The notes under the pieces: model-generated
What the model saw: the letters and a program-made list of their open reading frames with translations, nothing else
Database searches by the model: none
What the model was told of the DNA's origin: nothing
Assembly (NCBI GenBank): GCA_001570385.1
Contig: BBYL01000017.1
Span: forward strand, 186,001 to 250,000
Origin: Microtetraspora glauca
GTDB taxonomy: Bacteria > Actinomycetota > Actinomycetes > Streptosporangiales > Streptosporangiaceae
DNA: 64,000 bases
Direction of reading: 5' to 3'
Shown here: piece by piece, positions 7,193 to 14,656 of the stretch
Numbering within the stretch: the first letter of the stretch is position 1
How the letters are laid out: every line of letters begins with the position of its first letter
Program-made: the position numbers and the translations under genes

Positions 7193-8578
7193 CTAGCCTG
7201 CCTCACCTCCTATTTGGCGGAGTTCGTTGTTCGCGACCGCGAAAGCGGCGACCGTGGAGGCGGGCGCCCCCGGCCGGTCCACGTACTCCACCGCCCGGTA
7301 GTCGGCCCGGAAGTCGTCCATGTCGGCCGTACAGGACACGTAGCCGCGGCGGCCGTCGAAGAACCGGAGGAGCGGGTTGAGTTCGAGGACGGCGCGGCCG
7401 TCGGTCTCCGGCGGCATGCTCGTCACCGAGGTGCCGGCGAACTCGACCCCCAGCGCCGTCGATCCCGGATCGGCCCAGTCGGCCCGCAGGTCGCCCGCCC
7501 AGCCGCCCCGCTCGTCACCGCTCAGCACGACGAGTCCGTCTGGCGCCTCGGCCAGCACGCGGGCGCGGCTCTCCGGATGGGCGTCCCACGCGCCGGCACC
7601 CGCCGTCGGCTCCGGGAGGACCCGGCGGCCGAAGAACACCGCCTGGCCCAGGACCTTCCAGCGCGCGGTCGCGCTCCGCAGCCGCCCGATCAGCCACTCC
7701 TCCTGCGCCGCTCCGAGCATGTCGCCGCCGTCGCGGTACTGGCGCGTGTCGGCCAGCACGAAGTCCACGACCCGGCCGTACGGCCTCCAGCGGTAGACCT
7801 GCAGGGCCGCCCCGGTCGGCCGGGCCCGCAGCGGCATGTGCTCGTAGTACGCCTTGAACGCGGCCGTCCTCCGCTTGAGGAAGGCCGCCGGGCTGGTACC
7901 GTTCCCGGGCAACACGCCCGCGTAGCCGTCGCGCACCTCGTGGTCGTCGGGTACGGGCAGCCACGGCGCGGCGGCGTGCGCGGCCTGCAGATCGGGATCC
8001 ATCCGGTAACACGCGTACCGGTCCCGGTAGGCCCCGAGCGTCGCGCACTCCGCCTCCGACTCCAGCGGGCGCACGTACCGGCCCGGTCCGGGATTCTTCG
8101 GCTTGCCGTACTCGTATATGTAGGAACCGAGGTGCAGGATCACGTCGGGCCGCTCGTCGGCGAGGTGCCGCAGGGCCGTGAAATGCCCGTGCTCGTAGCG
8201 TTGGCACGATACAACCCCGAACCGCACGGGTGCGGTGGACGCGGGATCGGGAGCGGTCCTGGTCCGGCCGACCGGGCTTCGGTGCGAGTCCACCGAGAAC
8301 CGGTAGAAGTAGTCCGTGCCGGGCCGCAGGCCCGAGACTCTGACGTGCACGCTGTGCGCCCAGTCGGGCTGCGCCGCGACCGTGCCGGACTGGATCACGC
8401 GGGCGAGTTTCTCGTCCTCCGCGATCTCCCACTGAACTGTCGCCGTCTGGTTCGGCATGCCGCCCGGCCGCGTGGGATGCAGCGGCTCGGGGGCGAGACG
8501 GGTCCACAGGATGACCCCGTCGGGAAGCGGCTCCCCCGAGGCCACTCCCAAGGTAAACGGATACCCCAATTTCACCAT
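7193..8578 (-). CDS. PhoD-like protein with lost metal-binding residues
   Basis: A 461-residue member of the PhoD alkaline phosphatase/phosphodiesterase family. It has an N-terminal PhoD_N beta domain (FTLGVASGEPLPDGVILWTRLAP) and the metallophosphatase core (FGVVSCQRYEHG, DDHEV, DTRQYRDGGDMLG, EEWL). The usual HLGDYIYE reads HLGSYIYE (Ser at about 152), losing the bridging Asp, and the usual GDVH reads GDER near residue 354, losing the His. The Asn expected after DDHEV is also absent. A catalytic role in the usual form is therefore doubtful. No signal peptide is seen with the ATG at 8578, which was preferred over the upstream frame because the domain begins there. Confidence 0.8.
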   Translation of the reverse strand: MVKLGYPFTLGVASGEPLPDGVILWTRLAPEPLHPTRPGGMPNQTATVQWEIAEDEKLARVIQSGTVAAQPDWAHSVHVRVSGLRPGTDYFYRFSVDSHRSPVGRTRTAPDPASTAPVRFGVVSCQRYEHGHFTALRHLADERPDVILHLGSYIYEYGKPKNPGPGRYVRPLESEAECATLGAYRDRYACYRMDPDLQAAHAAAPWLPVPDDHEVRDGYAGVLPGNGTSPAAFLKRRTAAFKAYYEHMPLRARPTGAALQVYRWRPYGRVVDFVLADTRQYRDGGDMLGAAQEEWLIGRLRSATARWKVLGQAVFFGRRVLPEPTAGAGAWDAHPESRARVLAEAPDGLVVLSGDERGGWAGDLRADWADPGSTALGVEFAGTSVTSMPPETDGRAVLELNPLLRFFDGRRGYVSCTADMDDFRADYRAVEYVDRPGAPASTVAAFAVANNELRQIGGEAG

Positions 8579-8639
8579 AGGAAGGATCCTGCACAATAAG
8601 TGACGTTCGCGATGCCAGGTTGCGCAAGCCCGGGTTTGT

Positions 8640-8653
8640 AACAAGCGCTTGGC
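8640..8653. promoter_or_regulatory. KstR2-like operator, distal copy
   Basis: AACAAGCGCTTGGC matches AnCAAGnnCTTGnT except at the last base. It sits between the divergent PhoD-like and kstR2-like genes, 62 bp from the former start and 84 bp from the latter. Confidence 0.55.
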
Positions 8654-8702
8654 TTTCGCCGCCAAAGCGCGGTGAGCAGGTGACTCTCACGGGCATTGGG
8701 CG

Positions 8703-8716
8703 AGCAAGCCATTGCT
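8703..8716. promoter_or_regulatory. KstR2-like operator, proximal copy
   Basis: AGCAAGCCATTGCT matches the KstR2 consensus except for A instead of C at position 9, and is part of a wider inverted repeat CGAGCAA-GCCA-TTGCTCG (8701-8718). A CATAAT at 8725-8730 lies just downstream, 6 nt before the GTG start, as expected for a leaderless transcript controlled by its own product. Confidence 0.6.
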
Positions 8717-8736
8717 CGGAGCCTCATAATGGTGGT

Positions 8737-9426
8737 GTGAACCAGCGAAAGAACTCCGGAGGCGCCACCGCTGCCCCGGTGAGACGCCAGGGCACGACCA
8801 AGCGGGCCGTCACCTCGGGCTCGGCGTCCGAGCGGCGTGACCATCTCGTCAAGCTCGCGGCGGAGCTCTTCGCACGTAAGGGCTTCCAGGCGACCACCGT
8901 CCGCCAGATCGCCGACGAGGCCGGCATCCTCTCAGGAAGCCTCTACCACCACTTCGACTCCAAGGAGACGATCGTCGACGAGGTGCTGCGCACCTTCCTC
9001 GAGGATCTCACCGCCCGTTACCGGGCCGTCCTGGAGAGCGGGGGCGACGCGCGCACCGTCCTGTCCGAGATGGTACGGATCGGGTTCGGCACGCTGGAGC
9101 CGCACCGGGCGGCCATCACGGTGATGCAGAACGACTGGAACTACCTCCGCTCCATCCCCGGAGACCGCTTCGGCTACCTGGTCAAGGCCGAGGACGAGGT
9201 CGAGCGGATGTGGGTCGAGCAGATCAAGCGCGGCCAGGCCGAGGGGCTGTTCCGTGATGACCTAGATCCCAAGCTCACCTACCGGATGATCCGCGACACG
9301 ATCTGGGTCGCGGTGCGCTGGTTCCGCCCGGGTGGCCGCCTCGACACCACCGGGCTGGCCGAGCACTACATCACGGTGCTGTTCGACGGCGTCTCCACCG
9401 GAGACCGCGCCAGCCAGCAGCCATGA
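8737..9426 (+). CDS. kstR2: KstR2-like TetR family repressor of steroid ring catabolism
   Basis: A 229-residue TetR protein. The helix-turn-helix reads LAAELFARKGFQATTVRQIADEAG followed by ILSGSLYHHFDSKE, and the ligand domain contains RFGYLVKAEDEVERMW, GLFRDDLDPKLTYRMIRDTIWVAVRWFRPGG. These features closely follow mycobacterial KstR2 (Rv3557c), which releases DNA when bound to HIP-CoA. About 35 extra basic residues precede the domain. GTG at 8737 is chosen because it follows a CATAAT -10-like element and lies downstream of two candidate operators. A longer frame from 8620 would run through the operators and is unlikely. It overlaps the AlkD-like gene by 4 nt. Confidence 0.88.
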   Translation: MNQRKNSGGATAAPVRRQGTTKRAVTSGSASERRDHLVKLAAELFARKGFQATTVRQIADEAGILSGSLYHHFDSKETIVDEVLRTFLEDLTARYRAVLESGGDARTVLSEMVRIGFGTLEPHRAAITVMQNDWNYLRSIPGDRFGYLVKAEDEVERMWVEQIKRGQAEGLFRDDLDPKLTYRMIRDTIWVAVRWFRPGGRLDTTGLAEHYITVLFDGVSTGDRASQQP

Positions 9427-10103
9427 TGCTCCTCAAGGCCGTACGGCATGCCCTCGCCGAGGCGGCCGACCCGGCCAAGGCGCCGGCCATGCAGGCGTAC
9501 ATGAAGTCCGGCATGCCGTTCCTCGGCGTGCAGGCCGTCCCCCGGCGCAACGCGTTGAAGCGGGTCTTCACCGAGCACCGCCTGGGCTCGGCCCCCGAGT
9601 GGCGCAAGGCTGTCCTCACGCTCTGGCGCGAGGCGGAATACCGCGAGGAGCGGTACGCCGCGATCGAACTGTCCTCGCATCGCTACTACCGGTCCTGGCA
9701 GACGCTCTACACCATCCCGATGTACGAGGAGATGGTCGTCACCGGCGCCTGGTGGGACCTGGTCGACGACATCGCCGTCCACCGGGTCGGCACGCTGCTG
9801 CGGCTCTACCCCGAGACGATGCGCCCGCTGATGCTGGAGTGGGCGCACGACCCCGACCTGTGGAAACGGCGCACCGCGATCCTCTGCCAGAACTCCTTCA
9901 AGGAGCGGACCGACCCCGCGCTGCTGTACGCGTGCATCGAGCCGAGCCTGTCGGACATCGACTTCTTCGCGCGCAAGGCCATCGGCTGGGCCCTGCGCGA
10001 GTACGCGAAGACCAAACCGGACGAGGTCGTCCGCTACGTCGACCACCACGGCATCTCCGGCCTGAGCCGCCGCGAGGCCCTCCGCAACCTCACTGTTCGT
10101 TAG
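9423..10103 (+). CDS. AlkD-like DNA alkylation repair protein
   Basis: A 226-residue all-helical HEAT-like repeat protein of the AlkD family, DNA glycosylases that excise bulky or cationic alkylated bases such as 3-methyladenine. Typical features are GMPFLGVQAVPRRNALK near residue 32, REERYAAIELSSHRY, the WWDLVDDIAVHRVG segment with the conserved Trp and Asp, DLWKRRTAILCQNSFKE, and FARKAIGWALREYAKTKPDEV. Start ATG overlaps the kstR2 stop (ATGATG), so the two are probably cotranscribed. Why a repair enzyme should travel with a steroid repressor is not evident; it may be a chance operon. Confidence 0.88.
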   Translation: MMLLKAVRHALAEAADPAKAPAMQAYMKSGMPFLGVQAVPRRNALKRVFTEHRLGSAPEWRKAVLTLWREAEYREERYAAIELSSHRYYRSWQTLYTIPMYEEMVVTGAWWDLVDDIAVHRVGTLLRLYPETMRPLMLEWAHDPDLWKRRTAILCQNSFKERTDPALLYACIEPSLSDIDFFARKAIGWALREYAKTKPDEVVRYVDHHGISGLSRREALRNLTVR

Positions 10104-10330
10104 CGCCGGGAGAATCCACCAGGCCGGTCAGGTCCCTGTCGGGGACACGCCACGCCGACCGATCGAGCAGATGATCGTCGAACGTACCGAGGGATTCCGC
10201 GGGCAACCGGCCGCCATCGATCGTCGCCGGGCCTGGCGGTGCACGCCGAGCGGCCGCCTTCTCCTGGACCTGCCCGGCGTTCGCCATCGCGTGCCCGCAG
10301 CCTGCTTGTCCCCGACCAGGGCGCCGCCGG
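10104..10330. other. Intergenic stretch with a possible gene remnant on the minus strand
   Basis: No complete gene seen. On the minus strand, 10090-10230 reads as a protein-like segment (IDGGRLPAESLGTFDDHLL and WRVPDRDLTGLVDSPG) without low-complexity character. It could be the C-terminal relic of a lost gene, but I do not recognise it. Confidence 0.3.
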
Positions 10331-11197
10331 TCACTGGAACGAGTGGATCACGAAGCCGTACATCGAGTCGACGCTCACCTCGATCCGTGTCCAGCCGAGC
10401 GGGTTGGGGCCGAGCTGGAAAGTGGAACGCCGCAGAGAACCGGACTCGTTGAGCACGGAGGAGAGCTTCGTCATCTCCAGATCGCTCAGGGCTTGCCGAC
10501 CGGCCGGCCCGAGCCTGGCGGCGAGGCCTTCGATGGCTTCGGAGCAGGAGGATGTGCCCTCCCTCTCGGCGAGCGCATCGTCCGCGCCACCGAACATCCG
10601 GTTGGCGCAGAAGTCATGCGGATCGTCGGCCATCCTCGCCAGGAAATCCCGGGTCGCTGAAATCTCCTGGGCGGTCAACTCGGCCTCCTCGCGCGATTTC
10701 TCGGTCGCGGGCCGCTGCCGGCTGTCCTCGTAGGCCGACTGGAACTCGAAGCCGGTCATGCACAGGTAGCCGAGCATGATCCAGACCGCCACGCCGAACG
10801 CGAGAGGGAGCCCACGAAGCCGGCCGCGCCGGTACAGGAGCACCCCGGCCACTGCCATGGCCAGCCAGGCGATCAGCAGAATCCAGCGCAGCTGCCACAG
10901 AAAGATGATCACTAGGAAGAACGCCGCGATAGAACCGATGCCGCCGATCCCCACGACCGCGCCGCTGATCGCGGCCCCGCCCCCACCGCCCCCGGACCTG
11001 GCTGTGGGGCGCGTTCCCTTCCTGCGCGGCGGATCGACCCCCAGCAGCGGCGAGGAGGACGGCGGCGACGAGACGGGGACGTTGCCGTCTCTGCGGATCG
11101 TCCCGCCCGGGTCTCGGACGTACTCCGTCCATCTGCCGTTCTCACTCCAGCGAACCCGGCCCTGCGGGTCCCGCCTGAATCCCGGCCCGTACGACAT
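10331..11197 (-). CDS. Hypothetical membrane protein
   Basis: A 288-residue protein with no family I recognise. Residues 1-30 (GFRRDPQGRVRWSENGRWTEYVRDPGG) resemble short WxxxGRWTE tags found in front of many actinobacterial membrane proteins. A Gly-rich stretch near residue 72 is followed by two or three hydrophobic segments at about 83-150, and then a soluble Glu/Asp-rich domain with three Cys residues (about 150-288). The domain order suggests a small membrane anchor with an exposed C-terminal domain. ATG at 11197 was taken because GGGAG lies 7 nt upstream; the TTG just before it is less likely. Confidence 0.7.
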   Translation of the reverse strand: MSYGPGFRRDPQGRVRWSENGRWTEYVRDPGGTIRRDGNVPVSSPPSSSPLLGVDPPRRKGTRPTARSGGGGGGAAISGAVVGIGGIGSIAAFFLVIIFLWQLRWILLIAWLAMAVAGVLLYRRGRLRGLPLAFGVAVWIMLGYLCMTGFEFQSAYEDSRQRPATEKSREEAELTAQEISATRDFLARMADDPHDFCANRMFGGADDALAEREGTSSCSEAIEGLAARLGPAGRQALSDLEMTKLSSVLNESGSLRRSTFQLGPNPLGWTRIEVSVDSMYGFVIHSFQ

Positions 11198-11281
11198 CAA
11201 GGGCTCCCTCTGTTCTCTTGGTCCCCCGACGGTTGACGAGAAAGCGAGGGTCCGTCGCCGTCGGACCCCCGCTGGTACTGA

Positions 11282-11776
11282 CTACGCGCCCTCTGCCCCC
11301 CTTGCCCCCGCGCCCTCTGCCCCCGCGACACACGCGACGGTCTTCGTGGCCATGAGGCCGTAGTGCGGCCCCCACGAGACACGGCCCCAGGCCAGTGCGC
11401 AGCCACGGCCGATGTCCAATGTGACCGTGCCGGTACGGCCGGAGTACCAGCCCCGCACCACCTTCGACTGGAGCTGTCCGGGGCATCCGCCGTACCCGGA
11501 ACTCGGGCGGGAACACTGCTTGAGCTGGATCGTCATGTGCTTGCTCACCCCCCACGTTGAAGCCGAGGAGTTGAGGAACGCGCAGACCTTCCCGCGCCCC
11601 GCGTCGTGGAAGACGTGGATGTACGCGGCCGCGCCCTTGAACTCCTTCGCGTACACCGGCACCCGGGCGACGCGGACTCCCGGGCAGGTGGGCAGGGACG
11701 AACCCGCCGCCGTCGCCGCCGTGGACGGCCAGAGCAGGGCGGCCAGCAGCGTGGACGCGACGATCAGAACACGCAC
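11282..11776 (-). CDS. Secreted hypothetical protein
   Basis: A 164-residue exported protein. Residues 1-24 are a clear signal peptide (VRVLIVASTLLAALL, cleavage near TAATAAG). The mature part holds about seven Cys in a pattern suggesting disulfides (TCPGVR, KVCAFLNSS, KQCSRP, GGCPG, RGCALAWG, VACVAG) and ends in a short Gly/Ala/Glu tail. No enzymatic motif seen. GTG start at 11776 has a strong AAGGAGGA ribosome site. The gene is divergent from the STAND ATPase gene at 11933. Confidence 0.75.
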   Translation of the reverse strand: MRVLIVASTLLAALLWPSTAATAAGSSLPTCPGVRVARVPVYAKEFKGAAAYIHVFHDAGRGKVCAFLNSSASTWGVSKHMTIQLKQCSRPSSGYGGCPGQLQSKVVRGWYSGRTGTVTLDIGRGCALAWGRVSWGPHYGLMATKTVACVAGAEGAGARGAEGA

Positions 11777-11932
11777 GGGATCCTCCTTGTGGGGAGCGGA
11801 ACCCCAACACTGGCTCACGGCGCGGGCGCTGAGTAGATTCGTCGCCAGGTGCAATCTTGGGGCGCACATTGCACCGGCATCGACCTGCGGGTCTTCCAGG
11901 ATTGGACAGTTGCGGAAGGGGATCTCACGCGG

Positions 11933-14545
11933 ATGCACCCGTTCGAGCGGCTGGTAGACGAGCTCGCCGAAGCCCTTGACGAGGCCGCCGCGGAGCTTCG
12001 GCGCGCGCTGGGCGGCCGTCCGCAGAAGCATCTGGTGGCCAGGTTGTCGCACGCGGACGCCCCGCTCGTCTCCCGCTGGCTGTCAGGGGCGGCCCAACTC
12101 TCCCGGCGCAACCGGCTGCCCGGTGCCGCCGCGCTGGCAGAGGCCGCCGCCGCGCTCGCCCTGCCGTACCAGCAGGCCGGGAACCTGGTCGCGATCGGCG
12201 AACGGATCGACGGGCTGCGCGGGAGACTGGAAAGCTCCGAGCGTGGCTGGCGGTCCAAGGCCGGCGAGCACTACGCGTCGTCACGGGCCGCGCTTGACGG
12301 GAACACCGGGGCAGCCGAGGTCGGCGGGAAGCCTCAGGACGCCGGTGAGGGCCGGTATGGCTCCACACCGTCCGGCGTCCGTCCGGTCGACGGGAGTGAC
12401 CCGCCCGACGCCGGCCATCCGGCGACACGGGAAAGCGGCTTGGCGGACCCGCCTGCCGCGCTACCCACCCCCCTGCCTGCCGCTCTCACCAGCTTCGTGG
12501 GCCGGGAGCGGGAGCTGGTGGAGGGCGCACGACTGCTGCGGACCGCCCGTCTGGTCACGCTGACCGGCGTCGGCGGGGTCGGCAAGACACGGCTCGCGTT
12601 GCGCCTTGTGGACAAGGTCGCCGATCGATTCCCCGGCCGGGTGTGGCTGATCGAACTGGCCGGGCTCACCGACCCGTCCATGGTCGACCGTGCCGTCGCC
12701 TCCGTCATCGGCGTGCAACTCAACGCCCACGAGAAGCCGCTGGAGGCGGTCGCCAGGGCGCTCGGCACCCGCCGGGTGCTGCTCATTCTGGACAATTGCG
12801 AGCATCTCCTCGACGTCACCGCCGCCCTGGCCTCCACACTGCTGCGGGCGATGCCGAACCTGCGCGTGCTGACCACCAGCCGCCAGCCGTTGCACGTAGA
12901 CGGGGAGCACGTACTGCCCGTCGGCCCCCTCCCGCTGCTGGACCAGGACGGTGGAACGTCGGCGGCGGTCGACCTCTTCCTCGACCGCGCCCAGGCTGTA
13001 CTGCCCGGATTCCGGCTGACGGCGCGAAACCAGAACGCAGTGGTGCAGGCATGCCGCCTGCTGGACGGGCTCCCGCTGGCGCTGGAACTCACCGTCCGCC
13101 TGCTGCGGACGCTCTCCCTCGACGACCTACTCGACCGGCTCGGCCGGCGCATCCATCTGCACGGCGCTGCGGGCGCCGAACGCGCGGCCCATCCGCGTCA
13201 CCGTACGCTGCGCGCCGTGTTCGACTGGAGCTACGAACTATGCTCGCCGGACGAACGGAAGGTGTGGGAACAACTCTCGGTTTTCGCCGGAAACATCGCG
13301 CTTCCCGACGCCGAGGCGGTGTGCGGCGACGAGGCGACGCACGACGCGTTCGAGGCCATCGCCGGGCTGGTGGACAAGTCGCTGCTCACGCGGGCCGACA
13401 CCGAGGGCCGGACCCGGCTGCACATGCTGGCGACCGTACGGCTGTACGGGCGGGAACGACTGACCGCGTCCGGAGCGGAAGCCGACGCGACGCGTCGTCA
13501 CCGCGACTGGTACATAAGCCTGGCCGGGCGTGCCGAGGCCGCGTACGCCACGGCCGACCAGGGGAAGTGGCTGATTCGGCTCGGGGAGAAAGACGACAAC
13601 CTCCGGCAGGCACTCAGCTACGCGCTGACCGACGACGGGCCGCCCGCCACCGCCGGCCTCCTCGATGGGGGATACGCGCTCTGGCTGCATTGGATCGCAA
13701 GCGGCAAGGTCGGCGAAGGCGCGCACTGGATGCGCCGGGTCCTCGACCGGTACCCCGAACCGCCCGGCGATGGCATGGCCCAAAGCTGGTGCCGTGCGCA
13801 GTGGTGCGCGGCGTTCCTCTTTCACCTGCACGGCGACCTCGAAGAGGCCCGACGAGCGCTCGACCGCATCGAACCGGTCAGCCACGGCGACGGTGAGGGG
13901 TGGGCCGCAGTCCGCGCCGCGGTCCACCAGCTACGCGGGCTGTGCGCACTGTTCGTCGGCGACTTCGCGCGGGCGGAAAGCCATTCACGAGCCGCGCTAC
14001 TGGCTGGCGACCAGCGCGCGGGCATGCTCACCGATCAGCAGGCGCTTGCCCAACTCGGCCTCTCCGCGTCGGCGCGGGGAGCCGGGGAGGAGGCGTTCGA
14101 CTACCTCCACCGCGCACTGGACCTGTCCGAGAGCCGCGGGGAGATCTGGCATCGCTCCTACATACTGTGGACCCTGGCCATCGAGTGCACCGAGATCGGG
14201 CGGACCGACGAGGCGGTCAGTCTGTTGTGGCGCAGTCTCGACCTCAAGCGGCGGCTCGGCGACGGGCTCGGCGCGGCGACGGTGAGCGAGACTCTCGCCT
14301 GGGCGCTGGCCAAGCTGGAGCAGCCGGGCGTGGCCGCGCTGTTGCTCGGCGCGGCGCACATGGCCTGGCAGCACGCCGGCGCCCCCCAGATGTGGGGATT
14401 CACGCACCTGATGGCCAGCCGCGACCGCAACCTCCGCATGATCCGGCAGACCCTGGGCGAGGAGCGATTTCAGAGGGAGTACCGCGACGGTGAACGGCTC
14501 GGCCTGGCACGCGCCCTCGACGAACTCGCCCCACACCGGTCCTGA
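11933..14545 (+). CDS. STAND/NB-ARC ATPase regulator with N-terminal HTH-like domain and C-terminal TPR-like helices
   Basis: An 870-residue signal-transduction ATPase of the AfsR/LuxR-relative STAND class. Residues 1-90 look like an XRE-type DNA-binding domain (LARLSHADAPLVSRWLSG...LAEAAAAL). An acidic linker follows. The NTPase starts with PAALTSFVGRERELVEGARLL, has Walker A GVGGVGKT at about 212-219 and Walker B VLLILDNCEHL at about 282, and the LTTSRQPLHV and LPLALEL motifs. The C-terminal 350 residues are helical repeats of TPR type. Such proteins switch between ADP and ATP forms to control transcription; the target is unknown. The nearby type VII-like locus at 14657 could be one, but this is a guess. 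ATG at 11933 is the first ATG that keeps the whole HTH. Confidence 0.8.
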   Translation: MHPFERLVDELAEALDEAAAELRRALGGRPQKHLVARLSHADAPLVSRWLSGAAQLSRRNRLPGAAALAEAAAALALPYQQAGNLVAIGERIDGLRGRLESSERGWRSKAGEHYASSRAALDGNTGAAEVGGKPQDAGEGRYGSTPSGVRPVDGSDPPDAGHPATRESGLADPPAALPTPLPAALTSFVGRERELVEGARLLRTARLVTLTGVGGVGKTRLALRLVDKVADRFPGRVWLIELAGLTDPSMVDRAVASVIGVQLNAHEKPLEAVARALGTRRVLLILDNCEHLLDVTAALASTLLRAMPNLRVLTTSRQPLHVDGEHVLPVGPLPLLDQDGGTSAAVDLFLDRAQAVLPGFRLTARNQNAVVQACRLLDGLPLALELTVRLLRTLSLDDLLDRLGRRIHLHGAAGAERAAHPRHRTLRAVFDWSYELCSPDERKVWEQLSVFAGNIALPDAEAVCGDEATHDAFEAIAGLVDKSLLTRADTEGRTRLHMLATVRLYGRERLTASGAEADATRRHRDWYISLAGRAEAAYATADQGKWLIRLGEKDDNLRQALSYALTDDGPPATAGLLDGGYALWLHWIASGKVGEGAHWMRRVLDRYPEPPGDGMAQSWCRAQWCAAFLFHLHGDLEEARRALDRIEPVSHGDGEGWAAVRAAVHQLRGLCALFVGDFARAESHSRAALLAGDQRAGMLTDQQALAQLGLSASARGAGEEAFDYLHRALDLSESRGEIWHRSYILWTLAIECTEIGRTDEAVSLLWRSLDLKRRLGDGLGAATVSETLAWALAKLEQPGVAALLLGAAHMAWQHAGAPQMWGFTHLMASRDRNLRMIRQTLGEERFQREYRDGERLGLARALDELAPHRS

Positions 14546-14656
14546 CTGCCTTGATCCCCGGACGCGATCAGACGGGCCGGTTCGATCCGTCACCCCGGTG
14601 TCCCGCGTCGGTCGGAAGCTCTCGAATCGCGACGCCTCTTCGCCCATGATGGCGGC

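Noticed and set aside
8620..8736. Longer N-terminus for the KstR2-like regulator
   Set aside because: It would translate through both candidate operators and a -10-like element; known KstR2 proteins start near the HTH.
11849..11932. N-terminal extension of the STAND ATPase
   Set aside because: The extra 28 residues resemble nothing and cross the promoter gap with the divergent secreted protein gene; ATG at 11933 is preferred.
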